This document shows, in pieces, positions 17,774-27,775 of a DNA stretch of 64,000 nucleotides (position 1 is its first letter; each line of letters opens with the position of its first letter). A program made the translations under genes and the position numbers. The stretch lies in NCBI GenBank assembly GCA_018970085.1, contig JAGWXD010000001.1, positions 62,001 through 126,000 of the forward strand, given 5' to 3'. The stretch comes from Cyanobacteria bacterium REEB459. Its GTDB lineage: Bacteria; Cyanobacteriota; Cyanobacteriia; Phormidesmidales; Phormidesmidaceae. Under the pieces are notes generated by a model. That model saw only the letters and a program-made list of their open reading frames with translations, searched no databases and had not been told where the DNA came from.

Positions 17774-18766
17774 ATGGATGCCACCATTACCTACAGCCCG
17801 GCCTATACCCTGGTGCCCACCTATGAGTGCTTTAACCGCTGCACCTACTGCAATTTTCGGGTTGACTTGGGCCAGGGCGGCTGGATCGATCTAGACCAGG
17901 CCCGCCGCCAACTGCAGGCGGCCCAGGGGCGGGGGGTGATAGAGGTGCTGATTCTAAGTGGAGAGGTGGCCCCGGCCAGTCCACAACGACCGGCCTGGTT
18001 TAAGCATATTTATCAGCTTTGCGAGCTGGCCCTGGAGGCTGGACTTTTGCCCCACACCAATGTCGGCCCCCTATCTCGCCTGGAGATGGCCCAGTTACAG
18101 CAGGTCAATGGGTCCATGGGGCTAATGCTAGAGCAACTCACCCCGGCACTGTTACAGACGGTGCACCGCCATGCCCCGAGTAAGCATCCCCAGGTGCGGT
18201 TGCAACAGCTGGCCCAGGCTGGGGAGTTACAGATTCCCTTCACCACTGGACTGCTGCTGGGGCTGGGGGAAGGGGAGGGGGATTGGGTCGATTCCCTCAG
18301 GGCGATCGCCCATCTGCACCAGCGCTACGGCCATATCCAGGAGGTGATTCTCCAACCCCATCGCCCAGGGCAGCGGCAGCCATCCCCGGGGCAACCCCTA
18401 CCAGCCCGGCAAGTGATCCAGGCAGTAGAACTGGCCCGTCAGGTGCTGCCCCCTACCATTACCTTGCAGGTGCCCCCCAACCTGATCGACCCGTCTAGTC
18501 TACTGGCGGCCCTGGCAGCAGGGGCCCGAGACCTGGGAGGGCTGAGCCCAGTAGATGAGGTGAATCCTGACTACGACCACCCCCAACCAGCCCAACTTGC
18601 CCGGCTGATCGCTCCGCAGGGTTGGCAACTCCAACCCCGGTTACCGGTCTATCCCCACTACGACCCCTGGCTGGCCCCGGCCCTGCGATCGCGGGTGCGA
18701 GATTGGCGGCAGCGGCTGGCCCAAGGGCCGGATTTACCCCTCAGCGAGCTGCCGCTAAAATACTGA
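17774..18766 (+). CDS. cofG: 7,8-didemethyl-8-hydroxy-5-deazariboflavin synthase subunit 1
   Basis: CofG is a radical SAM enzyme that, with CofH, makes the deazaflavin chromophore Fo, used as antenna in some cyanobacterial photolyases. The 330 residues begin with YSPAYTLVPTYECFNRCTYC, where CFNRCTYC is the CX3CX2C cluster motif that binds [4Fe-4S]. NFRVDLGQGGW follows as in other CofG proteins. ILSGEVAP and HTNVGPLSRLEM are further family blocks, and GGLSPVDEVNPD lies near the C-terminus. CofH is not in this window. The small protein downstream is only 26 bp away. Confidence 0.95.
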   Translation: MDATITYSPAYTLVPTYECFNRCTYCNFRVDLGQGGWIDLDQARRQLQAAQGRGVIEVLILSGEVAPASPQRPAWFKHIYQLCELALEAGLLPHTNVGPLSRLEMAQLQQVNGSMGLMLEQLTPALLQTVHRHAPSKHPQVRLQQLAQAGELQIPFTTGLLLGLGEGEGDWVDSLRAIAHLHQRYGHIQEVILQPHRPGQRQPSPGQPLPARQVIQAVELARQVLPPTITLQVPPNLIDPSSLLAALAAGARDLGGLSPVDEVNPDYDHPQPAQLARLIAPQGWQLQPRLPVYPHYDPWLAPALRSRVRDWRQRLAQGPDLPLSELPLKY

Positions 18767-18792
18767 CACAGTGACAACGGGAGGCTACCGCC

Positions 18793-18996
18793 ATGGAGGC
18801 AAGCAAGTCCCAGACCTGTCCGGTCTGCGGTGTGACCATTTTAGTGGGCATAGTTGGGGGAGATCGGGTCCTGTTTGCCGCCGGCCCCCCCGGCAACCGC
18901 GCCCGTCTCTACGATCGGGTCTGTCGCTATGTGACTAAACCCGGCTGCATTAACAAAGATAGGGGTAACCAACCGGCTCCAAGCCCCCGGCTATAA
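18793..18996 (+). CDS. Small cysteine-containing protein
   Basis: This 67-residue product has an N-terminal CPVC pair and later Cys in DRVCRYV and PGCINK, which might bind zinc together. It is not assigned to a family. A good ribosome site (GGGAGG, 8 bases upstream) precedes the ATG. The short distance to cofG suggests the same transcript. The last 12 residues are Pro/Ser-rich and look unstructured. Confidence 0.65.
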   Translation: MEASKSQTCPVCGVTILVGIVGGDRVLFAAGPPGNRARLYDRVCRYVTKPGCINKDRGNQPAPSPRL

Positions 18997-19046
18997 TTAA
19001 GAAATGGTGCTAAAAACAGGCAACGATCCTGTGTTGAGATGCCGAT

Positions 19047-19499
19047 ATGAATACTCCCCGCTGCCTCTATCCCAGTCTTGCTATTGCCACCAGTCTGATG
19101 GTCGTGATCACCAGTGCTGTCGCCACTAAGGCCCAGAGTCGGCCCTACACTCCCATTCCCCTATCGGTTTCCCGACAAATTGAAGATACCCTCAGTGCTC
19201 AGGATATGCCCACCGGCTTCGGAGGGTTTAGTCGGGATTACAGCCTTACCCTAACCGCCGGAGATCAAGTGGCGATCGACGCGGCCTCCGATGATTTTGA
19301 TACCCTGGTTGCCCTGATTAGTAAGGAGGGAACTACCGTCGGAGAAAACGACGATGGCCCCGATGGCAGTACCAATTCCCTGCTATTTGTGCGCATTACC
19401 GAGTCAGGCCTCTATACGGTCAGAGTGAGCGCCTATGCTGGCGGCAGCACGACCGGCAAATTTCGCCTGAAGGTAGCCCGGTTAAAGGAAGTTCCCTAG
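19047..19499 (+). CDS. Secreted PPC-domain-like protein
   Basis: The 150-residue product has a signal peptide (LAIATSLMVVITSAVATKAQS, cleavage near residue 29) and a mature part that resembles bacterial pre-peptidase C-terminal (PPC) beta-sandwich domains. YSLTLTAGDQVAIDAASDDFDTLVAL, GENDDGPDGSTNSLL and TESGLYTVRVSAYAGGSTTGKFRLKV are the usual blocks. PPC domains normally sit on secreted peptidases; here the domain is alone, which is common in cyanobacteria. The role is unknown. tRNA-Phe follows. Confidence 0.8.
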   Translation: MNTPRCLYPSLAIATSLMVVITSAVATKAQSRPYTPIPLSVSRQIEDTLSAQDMPTGFGGFSRDYSLTLTAGDQVAIDAASDDFDTLVALISKEGTTVGENDDGPDGSTNSLLFVRITESGLYTVRVSAYAGGSTTGKFRLKVARLKEVP

Positions 19500-19540
19500 A
19501 CAACAGGCCCCAGCCGGGGGCAGTAATTTGCCCGGGTAGC

Positions 19541-19569
19541 TTGCCAGGGAGACTGCAGCTTGCTATTTT
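19541..19569 (+). promoter_or_regulatory. Probable sigma70-type promoter for tRNA-Phe
   Basis: TTGCCA (19541-19546) and TATTTT (19564-19569) match the -35 and -10 consensus at five and four of six positions, with a 17-base spacer. Transcription would start near 19576, upstream of both copies of the tRNA 5' end. Confidence 0.5.
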
Positions 19570-19592
19570 AATAAAGCACTCGTGTTAGCCCT

Positions 19593-19682
<90 letters not shown>

Positions 19683-19745
19683 TTCAGTTAAATCCTTAAG
19701 CCCCCAAGTCAAGGAGGCGGCCTGGCTTGCAAACAGCTAGGGTAG

Positions 19746-21400
19746 CTAGCCCCCCAGGCTAATCCCCAGAATAGCCCTGACCTGGCTGTAATCGGGCACC
19801 TCGATCGCCACCGCCGGGGCCTTCCAGATAGTCTGCCGGTAGTCTAGGATGGAGCGATCGCTGGAAAACCTACCCATGCGGGCCACGTTCAGGAGAGACA
19901 TGCGCCTCCAGTAACAGGCGGCTTAGTCGGGGGTTACTCAGTACCATAAAGCGGCGGGGGGTAAGGCCATTGGTGACGTTGGTGAACTTCTCGGGGTAGA
20001 GCTCGTAGAAGTCCCGCAGCACGGTTTGCTTCAGCAGTTCACTGTGGAGGGCCGCTACCCCATTGATGGCAAAGCTGCCCACGCAGGCCAGATGGGCCAT
20101 GCGAACGTAGAGATCGCCGCTGTCATCAATAATGGATAGCTGCTGCAGCCGCTTAGGATCATCGGGGAACCGCATCCGCACCTGATCCAGAAAGCGCTGG
20201 TTAATTTCGTAGATAATCTCCAGGTGACCGGGCAGCACGGTTGCAAACATGGCCAGGGGCCAACGTTCCAGGGCCTCCGGCAGCAGGGTATGGGTGGTGT
20301 AGGCAAAGCTGTGGGTGGTGATCTGCCAGGCCCGCTCCCAATCAAAGCCATGGACATCGATCAGCAGGCGCATCAGTTCCGCCACGCCAATGGCGGGGTG
20401 GGTATCGTTGAGCTGGATGGCAAACTGGTCCTGGAACCGTTCCAGGGGGAGGTTTTGCTGTTGCAGCAGGCGAATCATGTCCTGCAGGGAGCAGGAGACA
20501 AAGAAGTACTGCTGCTCCAATCGCAGTTGTTTTCCCTGGTCGGAGTCATCGTTGGGGTAGAGCACCTTGGTGATGTTTTCGCAGGCGCTCTTTTCCTGCA
20601 CGGCGCCAAAGTAGTCCCCCTGGTTGAAGGCGGCAAAGTCAAAGGATTCCGGTGCCTCCGCCTTCCACAGGCGCAGGGTATTGGCGGTATTGGTCTGGAA
20701 GCCCAAAATCGGGGTATCGTAGGGCACCCCCTTGACCAGCTTGTAGGGTACCCAGCGCACCCGGTAGCGCCCCTGATCATCGGTGTAGGCCTGGGTGTGA
20801 CCACCAAACTGAACGTAGAGCGCCGCCTCAGGCCGGGCAATTTCCCAGGGGTTGCCGTAGCGCAGCCACTGATCGGTGATTCCCACCTGCCAGCCCTCCC
20901 GGATCTGCTGATCAAAGATGCCAAACTGGTAACGGATGCCGTAGCCGATCTCCGGTACCTCCAGGGTGGCCAGGGAGTCAATGTAGCAGGCCGCCAGCCG
21001 ACCCAGGCCGCCGTTGCCCAACCCCGGCTCCTCCTCCTGCTCCAGCAGGGCGGCGAAGGGCAGCCCCAGATCCTCCATGGCCTGCCTGACGCTGTCGTAG
21101 ATCTCCAGGTTGGTCAGGTTGTTGCCCCAGGTGGGGCCCCAGCAGGAAATCCGCCGATAGGTAGGCAACGGTGCGGGAGGCCCGCTCCAGGTAGGTTTGG
21201 CTAGTGTTGAGCCAGCGGTTAATCAGGCGATCGCGCACCGTGTAGGCCAGGGCCAGGTAGTAATCATGGCGGGTGGCGATTTTAGGAAACTTGCCCTGGA
21301 TATAAAACAGATTATCGAGAAAGGCCCGTTTTAGGGTTTCCACACTGGTGCCAGTGCGATCGTCCTCAATCTGAATAATATCAGGTACCGTGCTGACCAT
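19746..21400 (-). pseudogene. glgP: Glycogen phosphorylase, inactivated by frameshift and internal deletion
   Basis: Three pieces in three frames together make the two ends of a glycogen/alpha-glucan phosphorylase. Piece 1 (21400 to about 21128) starts MVSTVPDI and reads to YLSADFLLGPHLG. One extra base in the C-run at 21125-21128 then shifts the frame. Piece 2 (to about 19902) continues NNLTNLEIYD through NDTHPAIGVAELMRL and TNVTNGLTPRRFMVLSNPRLSRLL, then runs into a stop at 19870. Piece 3 (19901-19746) is the C-terminus, MSLLNVARMGRFSSDRS. About 550 of the usual 840 residues remain. The missing 270-290 residues include the PLP lysine and much of the active site. It lies 42 bp downstream of the phosphoketolase gene. 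Confidence 0.92.
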
Positions 21401-21442
21401 AGTGCCGCTCTTCGGATTGGAGATTAGGAGGGACCAGGGAAT

Positions 21443-23878
21443 TTAGTAGGGCCAGGTCCAGTTGACAACATCGGGGCGATCGATGCCATGCTCATAGGCG
21501 TAGGCGGTGCAGGCAATTTGCTCATCTTTAAGCCTTTCCTTGGCATGGGCACCGGCAATCTTGAGTTTGGGCACCCGATCAATCACATCGATGGCGATAC
21601 TAAAGCGATCGATCTGATTTTGAATAGCCAGGTCCAAGGGGGTATTAATATTGCCCTTTTCCTTATACCCCCGCACATGGATATTCTGATGGTTGGTACG
21701 ACGGTAGGTCAGCCGATGAATTAACCAGGGATAGCCGTGAAAGTTGAAGATCACCGGTTTATCTGGGGTAAACAGACTATCAAAGTCCAGGTCGCTTAAC
21801 CCGTGGGGATGCTCCGATGCAGGCTGCAACTTGAATAAATCAATCACATTCACAAAGCGAATCCTCAGATCGGGAAAATACTCCCGCAGCATCGAGGTAG
21901 CCGCCAGGGACTCCTGGGTAGGAATGTCTCCCGCCGTGGCCATCACCACATCGGGCTCAACCCCCTGGTCGTTACTGGCCCACTCCCAGATATCGATGCC
22001 CTTGGTGCAGTTTTTAATCGCCGTTTCCATATCGTGGTACTGCAAGTGCATTTGCTTGTCCGACACGATCACGTTGATGTAATTTTTGCTGCGCAGGCAG
22101 TGGTCTGCCACCGATAGCAAGGTATTGACATCTGGTGGCATGTAAATGCGCACCACATCTGGGCTTTTATTCAGCACCACATCAATGAACCCTGGATCCT
22201 GGTGGGTGAAGCCGTTGTGATCCTGTCGCCAAACCGTAGAGGTAATTAGCAGGTTCAGGGAGGCAACCGATTCGCGCCAGTGAATATGATTACAAATAGA
22301 TAGCCACTTGGCGTGCTGGTTAACCATAGAATCAATAACATGGGCAAAGGATTCATAGGTGGAGAAGAACCCATGGCGGCCAGTGAGCAAATAGCCCTCT
22401 AACCAACCCTGCAAGGTGTGTTCACTGAGCATCTCCATGACGCGCCCATCAACAGATAGTTCACTGCCATCCTCATCCTCTGGCAGGTAGTCGGCAATCC
22501 AGAATTTTTTACTAACTTCGTAAACAGCGCCGAGTTTGTTAGAGGTGTTTTCGTCAGGACCAAACACCCGGAAGTTGGTCATGTTGTTTTTCATTACATC
22601 CCGCAGGAATGCACCCAGGGGCTTGGTATTTTCGGCCTCTATCAAACCGGGCCCCTCCAGGGTCAAGCCATACTGACGAAAGTCAGGCATGGTTAGATCT
22701 TGCAGCAGCAATCCGCCGTTGGCATAGGGAGTTGCGCCCAGCCGTCGATCTCCCCTAGGGGCCATGTCCTTAATATCTGGTCGCAGGGTACCGTTGGAGT
22801 CAAATAGCTCTTCTGGCTTATAACTTTTCATCCAGGCTTCTAACCGCTGCACATGGTCGGGGTTACTATGCATAGCCCCCATCGGCACCTGGTGCGATCG
22901 CCAGAAGCCTTCCACTCTATGGCCATCCACCATCGTCGGGCCAGTCCATCCCTTCGGTGTTCGTAGCACAATCATGGGCCAGATCGGCCGGCTAGGCACA
23001 CCGCTAGACCGGGCTTCCTGTTGAATCCGGTGGATCTCAGCCAGGCAGTGATCTAGAGTCGCCGCCATCGCCTGATGCATAGATGGGGGATCGGACCCCT
23101 CAACGAAGTAGGGCTCATACCCGTAGCCTTCAAACAGGGCTCGCAACTCTCGATGGCTGATGCGAGAGAGAATGGTGGGGTTATTAATTTTGTAACCGTT
23201 CAGGTGCAGCACCGGCAGCACCGCACCATCTCGAATCGGATTGATGAACTTATTAGAATGCCAGGATGTCGCCAGGGGACCGGTTTCTGACTCCCCATCC
23301 CCAGGCATGGCGACCACAATCAGATTAGGGTGATCAAAGGCGGCACCGTAGGCGTGGGACAAGCTATAGCCCAGCTCTCCCCCCTCATGGATAGAACCGG
23401 GGGTTTCGGGAGTGCAGTGGCTACCAACGCCACCGGGAAAGGAGAACTGCTTAAAGAACCGTTGCAGGCCGATTTCATTTTCGCTACAGTCGCTATAGAA
23501 ACGGGAATAGCTACCCTCTAGGTAGCAGGGACCCAGAAAGCCAGGGGCACCGTGGCCTGGCCCCACCATCAGCAGCATGTCCTGATTAAAGGCCTTAATC
23601 ACCCGGTTGAGGTGGGTATAGAGAAAACTGATACCAGGGCTGGAACCCCAGTGACCCAGCAGTCGCTGCTTAATGTGCTGGGGCTGCAGGGGTTGTTTCA
23701 GCAAGGGGTTATCCCGCAGATAGATCATGCCCACCGCCAGGTAGTTAGCCGCCCGCCAGAAGGCATGGAGGCGCGTCAGTTCTTCAGCCTCCAGGGGGGT
23801 ACCGGCGATGGTAGAGCGGGCCTCACCATAGGCACTGATAGATAATCCCTGGGTTGACTCTGGAGGTATGACAGCCAT
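21443..23878 (-). CDS. xfp: D-xylulose-5-phosphate/D-fructose-6-phosphate phosphoketolase
   Basis: Phosphoketolase is a thiamine-diphosphate enzyme that splits xylulose-5-P or fructose-6-P with phosphate into acetyl-phosphate plus a C3 or C4 sugar phosphate. The 811 residues match the family. [20 protein letters not shown] (about 120-139) and [20 protein letters not shown] are ThDP-site and family motifs. [12 protein letters not shown] is the diphosphate/Mg motif, and the C-terminal domain ends [15 protein letters not shown]. The ATG at 23878 was chosen over one 13 codons upstream. It is followed by the broken glgP, so sugar-phosphate handling and glycogen use were probably one operon. Confidence 0.95.
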   Translation of the reverse strand: MAVIPPESTQGLSISAYGEARSTIAGTPLEAEELTRLHAFWRAANYLAVGMIYLRDNPLLKQPLQPQHIKQRLLGHWGSSPGISFLYTHLNRVIKAFNQDMLLMVGPGHGAPGFLGPCYLEGSYSRFYSDCSENEIGLQRFFKQFSFPGGVGSHCTPETPGSIHEGGELGYSLSHAYGAAFDHPNLIVVAMPGDGESETGPLATSWHSNKFINPIRDGAVLPVLHLNGYKINNPTILSRISHRELRALFEGYGYEPYFVEGSDPPSMHQAMAATLDHCLAEIHRIQQEARSSGVPSRPIWPMIVLRTPKGWTGPTMVDGHRVEGFWRSHQVPMGAMHSNPDHVQRLEAWMKSYKPEELFDSNGTLRPDIKDMAPRGDRRLGATPYANGGLLLQDLTMPDFRQYGLTLEGPGLIEAENTKPLGAFLRDVMKNNMTNFRVFGPDENTSNKLGAVYEVSKKFWIADYLPEDEDGSELSVDGRVMEMLSEHTLQGWLEGYLLTGRHGFFSTYESFAHVIDSMVNQHAKWLSICNHIHWRESVASLNLLITSTVWRQDHNGFTHQDPGFIDVVLNKSPDVVRIYMPPDVNTLLSVADHCLRSKNYINVIVSDKQMHLQYHDMETAIKNCTKGIDIWEWASNDQGVEPDVVMATAGDIPTQESLAATSMLREYFPDLRIRFVNVIDLFKLQPASEHPHGLSDLDFDSLFTPDKPVIFNFHGYPWLIHRLTYRRTNHQNIHVRGYKEKGNINTPLDLAIQNQIDRFSIAIDVIDRVPKLKIAGAHAKERLKDEQIACTAYAYEHGIDRPDVVNWTWPY

Positions 23879-24326
23879 GATCACTATCCCTATACAGAAG
23901 ATTTTTGTGGCAGACAAACAAACGGTTTTACGGTCCTATTAACCGTTCTACTAACACATCTTTTGCATTAATTTCTGCTCCCTAGGTATTACTATAAATA
24001 ACTGAAATTAAGAGGAGTTTAATCATTAATAACGCCTCCTGGCCCAATAACAGCAATAGCAACCAGCTCAAACCACAGTTTATTTTGAGAGCTTATTTCA
24101 GCTTAAAATACATGAATAGAAAAAGTCTAAAAAGTTCAAAAAGCTTTGCGAAGCCAGCTCCAATTAGGCTTAAGATGATTATCTGCCAACTATAGATTAA
24201 TTCATGCTAGCCGTTGTTAACGGCGTTAGCCCTGATTTAATCACCGGAGCTTGCCCCTGTCGGCTAAGTGGTTTAAACCGGCCGGGCTAGACTGGGTAAA
24301 ACCCAGTGACAGCCCCCACAGGCGGA
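23879..24326. other. Intergenic region upstream of phosphoketolase
   Basis: About 450 AT-rich bases lie between the start of xfp and the end of the RCK protein gene, both minus strand. It holds a 7-bp inverted repeat (AACGGTT at 23921-23927, AACCGTT at 23941-23947) about 45-70 bp before the xfp start, and the hairpin CTGGGT-AAA-ACCCAG at 24291-24305 just beyond the stop of the RCK gene. That hairpin has no U-run, so it is a weak terminator candidate. No gene is visible. Confidence 0.5.
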
Positions 24327-26453
24327 TCAGCCTTGGTTTTTGGCATGAGGATTTGTCGACCCCTGGGCTGGGGCCGATGGGTCAGACCCGGTTGAGCCCC
24401 CCGACTCGGCCCCAGCCATCGCCACCAGATAGGCAGATACCTGTACCTGCTGCAACGCCCTGACTAAGTGCAGGGCTTGATGATGATAGAGGGGATACTC
24501 CAACCGGCCCGGCAGGTGATTCATCACCCGTCTAGCTAGGGGTAAGTCACAGCCAGCAATGCGGGTGATGGCTGCACCAGCTTCGAAGATAGCATCGCTG
24601 GAGAGGGCTTTGTCAATCTGGACCAACCATTGTCGGGGCAGGGTATCGGCCTGTTCTATACGACGCAGGCCTGCGGTGGTGGCTACAACGGTCAGCCGAT
24701 CCCCCACCTGCAAGCGGTAATCATCAGAGGGAAAGGGCAGATCCTCTAAATTACTTTTGCTACAGTAGATGGGAACCACGCCATATCCATAGGCGACTTC
24801 TGCCACCAGCAGGCCATTGAGGGTATCCCGGGCCTCAACCTGGTACTCCGTCACCAGTAGGGTTTGTCCATCTAAATGAAACAGGGTCAAAATGTTTTCG
24901 CCCAGAGCAGCCGCAGCAAACGCCTCTGCGGTTAGGGCGTTAATTTCTAGCACCCGGGCGTAGGGCAACAGTTGGGAAACATTGCGGGCAAAGCCGGGCT
25001 TTTGGGTGCCAATCACCAGATTAATGGCAGGGTTAGCGGCATGGGCCATAAGCCCAAGTTCTAGATTGGCGACCTCATCGTCAGTCAGCATCAGCAGGCT
25101 ACTGGCGGTGGCCAGATGAACCCGTTGTAGGGAATTTTTCAAGTCGCCAATCACCAGGGGCATGGTGGGTAACATGCCTGGGTCGGGGGTTTTACTGCTA
25201 ATGCCTACCACCGGGTGTTTTAAGTGTTGCAGTAAGGTGGCGACCTGCTGGCCAATGGCCGTTAAGCCAATCAGAACGACATGGTGTTTACGCGGCAAGG
25301 GCGATCGCCGCTGCAGAAACTCAAATCTGGCCGCCAGCACTCGCTCCGTTAGTATGGCATAGAGCACCCCAATGAAAACCGTGCCTGCCACCGTGAGACT
25401 AATACTGTAGAGATATAACCACCAGGGAATGGGAAAGGGCAGTTTGAGCTGGCCAAACAGGTTGTCAAAGCCGCCGATGGCCAGCACCAAGGCCACGTTT
25501 AAGGCGTCTTGAAGACCAATATCGGCATACTCCAGTTTGTATAGCAAGGTGCCCAGTAAAAACAGCACTCCCATAATTAAGGCACTGAGCCAGGCCACCT
25601 GCTGGGTTTGATGTTGTTGAAGCCTTTCCCAAAGCTGCCTGGCGGCCAGGGCAAGGGTCTGAGGGCTAAGGGAGGGGAGCCGATCTCGCCAGTTAGACAA
25701 GTGGGGGCGACGGGTGCGGGTGGCCTCAGGCTCAATGAGAGCAGTGGTCTCAATATAGGTGATGCTGTCGCCAGCCTGAATCCGGGTATTGGGGTGCCAA
25801 TGGTACCTGGTCTGGGCCGGCCGGGCGCCCCTGGCCTGATACTCTAAAACTCTCCGGGTGGAGGTGTTTAAATCCTGCAGCAAGCGGTAATTGCACCATC
25901 GGTGCTGACTATGAATATCTACCTGGACCACCCGAAATAAGTGGCCGTGCAGGGTAAAAAAACTGCGAATTTCTTGACCCAAGGCCGCCAGGGCAAAGGC
26001 CTTAGCCGGAAATTGGGTAGGGGCGAAGGCAACAAAATCTCCCAGTTGTTGTACCAACAGCCGGTTAAGGTTTTCCTGGGAAGACAGCACCACCAGACGG
26101 GCATTAGGGGTCAGAGATCGCACCGCAAAGGCAATCTCAATATTGACCCGTTCCTCGCTGGTTACAATCAAAACCGCCCGGCAACCAGGCACCCCAGCCT
26201 CTTCCAAGGTTTTCAGATAACGACAATCGCCAATTAACAGCCGATCGACAATATCAGGTAGCTCCGGAATGTCCCAGTACTGGGGCGGCGTCCCATCAAT
26301 CGCCGTAACCGACAGGCCAAACTGCTTCAGGGCAGCGGCGCAGTATTGCCCTAAACTGCCCAGACCACAGACAACAAATTGTCCGGAATTAGACTCGGGT
26401 GCCTGGGCTGGCTGACTCCCATTGCCCCTCTGGCCGTGGCTAGAGTTGTACAC
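24327..26453 (-). CDS. RCK-2TM-RCK ion-channel-like protein
   Basis: The 708-residue product has two TrkA-N/RCK domains around a membrane part. RCK1 spans about 25-150 (VVCGLGSLGQYCAAAL is its nucleotide motif) with a TrkA-C-like region to about 255. Two membrane helices follow (about 285-305 and 345-370), with DALNVALVLAIGGFDNLFG between them in the pore-loop position. RCK2 covers about 385-500 (VVLIGLTAIGQQVATLLQHL), with TrkA-C at about 520-610. A K+ channel filter would read TVGYGD, and this one does not. The start is GTG. The ion carried, if any, is unknown; ligand-gated transport controlled by NAD(H) or nucleotides is inferred. Confidence 0.8.
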   Translation of the reverse strand: MYNSSHGQRGNGSQPAQAPESNSGQFVVCGLGSLGQYCAAALKQFGLSVTAIDGTPPQYWDIPELPDIVDRLLIGDCRYLKTLEEAGVPGCRAVLIVTSEERVNIEIAFAVRSLTPNARLVVLSSQENLNRLLVQQLGDFVAFAPTQFPAKAFALAALGQEIRSFFTLHGHLFRVVQVDIHSQHRWCNYRLLQDLNTSTRRVLEYQARGARPAQTRYHWHPNTRIQAGDSITYIETTALIEPEATRTRRPHLSNWRDRLPSLSPQTLALAARQLWERLQQHQTQQVAWLSALIMGVLFLLGTLLYKLEYADIGLQDALNVALVLAIGGFDNLFGQLKLPFPIPWWLYLYSISLTVAGTVFIGVLYAILTERVLAARFEFLQRRSPLPRKHHVVLIGLTAIGQQVATLLQHLKHPVVGISSKTPDPGMLPTMPLVIGDLKNSLQRVHLATASSLLMLTDDEVANLELGLMAHAANPAINLVIGTQKPGFARNVSQLLPYARVLEINALTAEAFAAAALGENILTLFHLDGQTLLVTEYQVEARDTLNGLLVAEVAYGYGVVPIYCSKSNLEDLPFPSDDYRLQVGDRLTVVATTAGLRRIEQADTLPRQWLVQIDKALSSDAIFEAGAAITRIAGCDLPLARRVMNHLPGRLEYPLYHHQALHLVRALQQVQVSAYLVAMAGAESGGSTGSDPSAPAQGSTNPHAKNQG

Positions 26454-26641
26454 AGCTCTGCATTGTAGTGAATCCCCAGCTTAACCAGGTCGATCGCCCC
26501 GGAGTCCCTCAGGGGGCAGCAAAGCCTGGTATGGTAGGGTTTAGTTTTTTTAATGTCCCACAGCGACAGCCCGGGTCCCCGAGTTCCTTCCAAAAAACTT
26601 AAGGGTTATCTCCCCCCTGGGAGCGGGAGCCACCCTCAGGC

Positions 26642-27568
26642 ATGCCCCCCAACATCGCCCAACGACCCTACCCTATGGTAAGACAACTATTGGCCATGAT
26701 CATGGTGGTGGGGCTGGGGTTTGGCCTCAAGCGGGCGGGGGTGTTGGGGCCCCAAGACCAGCAAACCCTGGGCAAACTGCTGACCCATGTGGCAATTCCG
26801 GCGGTGATTATGAAGACCCTGGCCACCGCCTCGATAACTGCCGATCTGATCGCCCTGCCCCTCTGCGCCCTAGTGGTAGTGCTGGGGCTGACCCTGATTG
26901 CCGGCCTGGGGGTGACCCTGCTGGGTTTGCAAGGCCCCCGGGCTGGAGCCTTGATCACCTGTTTCGCCTCCTTTGAGGGTGGGGCGATCGGCTATCCCCT
27001 GGTGCTACTAGCCACGGGGGAGTCGGGGCTAAGTCGGTTAGTGCTATTTGACCTGGCCCAGGCCATCTACCTACTAACGGTGGTCTACAGTCTGGCCGCC
27101 TGGTTCGGACCAGAGCCTATCACCCCGGGGCAAATCGCCGAGAACCTGGTGAAAACCCCTTTTTTCTGGGCGATCGTGGCGGGTCTGGCCCTCAACCTGC
27201 TAGGGGAGCGATCGCAGCCGCTGCTGGATCTCCTGCAAATTCCGGCAGCGGGGTTTCTGCTGTTGGTGTTACTGCTGCTGGGGATAACCTTGAGAGTAGA
27301 GTTCTCTGGCCTGCCCCTCTACGGTGGCCTGGCCCTGGCTAAAATCGCCTGTGGTCTGGGGCTGGGCTGGCTGGCCAGTCGCCTGCTGGGCCTGCAAGGA
27401 CTAGAGCAAACCGTGGTTTTACTAGGGGCAGCTCTGCCCCCCAGTCTGCTGGCCATTCTCTTCTGCCAGGAACATCAACTAGATAGCCGCTTCACCCTGG
27501 GGATGATCTCCATGGCGGTGCCCCTTTACCTGATGGTGATCACCCTGTACACCGCGCTCCAGCCCTAG
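26642..27568 (+). CDS. AEC family transporter (auxin efflux carrier-like)
   Basis: This inner-membrane protein of 308 residues has about ten hydrophobic helices, as in the AEC/PIN-like permeases that export small organic anions. GLKRAGVLGPQDQQTLGKLLTHVAIPAVIMKTL in the N-terminal half, written here as one landmark in two parts (GLKRAGVLGPQDQ and LTHVAIPAVIMKTL), is the family signature. ALPPSLLAILFCQEHQLD near the end matches the C-terminal half. The substrate is not predictable. An internal ATG at residue 12 could also be the start. It is divergent from the RCK protein gene. Confidence 0.87.
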   Translation: MPPNIAQRPYPMVRQLLAMIMVVGLGFGLKRAGVLGPQDQQTLGKLLTHVAIPAVIMKTLATASITADLIALPLCALVVVLGLTLIAGLGVTLLGLQGPRAGALITCFASFEGGAIGYPLVLLATGESGLSRLVLFDLAQAIYLLTVVYSLAAWFGPEPITPGQIAENLVKTPFFWAIVAGLALNLLGERSQPLLDLLQIPAAGFLLLVLLLLGITLRVEFSGLPLYGGLALAKIACGLGLGWLASRLLGLQGLEQTVVLLGAALPPSLLAILFCQEHQLDSRFTLGMISMAVPLYLMVITLYTALQP

Positions 27569-27775
27569 CCAGGCAGAGGAATACCAAAAGGACACCAGAT
27601 ATCGGCTGTGATCCCTGGCCTTGGGGACTGGCAGGCAATCTGGCTGATTCGCCAGTTGCTCTCTAAAACTCAGGTTAATGCGGCTAAGCTATAACGACTG
27701 GGAGATAGGTTCGACCCAGGCTGCCAGCCCACTAAATAGAAAATAGATCAGGAAAAAGGGGCCCCTCTAACGACA

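Noticed and set aside
20055-20357. Second minus-strand frame of 100 codons inside glgP
   Set aside because: It is an out-of-frame shadow of the phosphorylase text, not one of the three pieces of the broken gene.
20224-21204. Plus-strand 326-codon frame opposite glgP
   Set aside because: It is an antisense shadow of conserved phosphorylase sequence, with Gly/Val/Gln-rich text of no known family.
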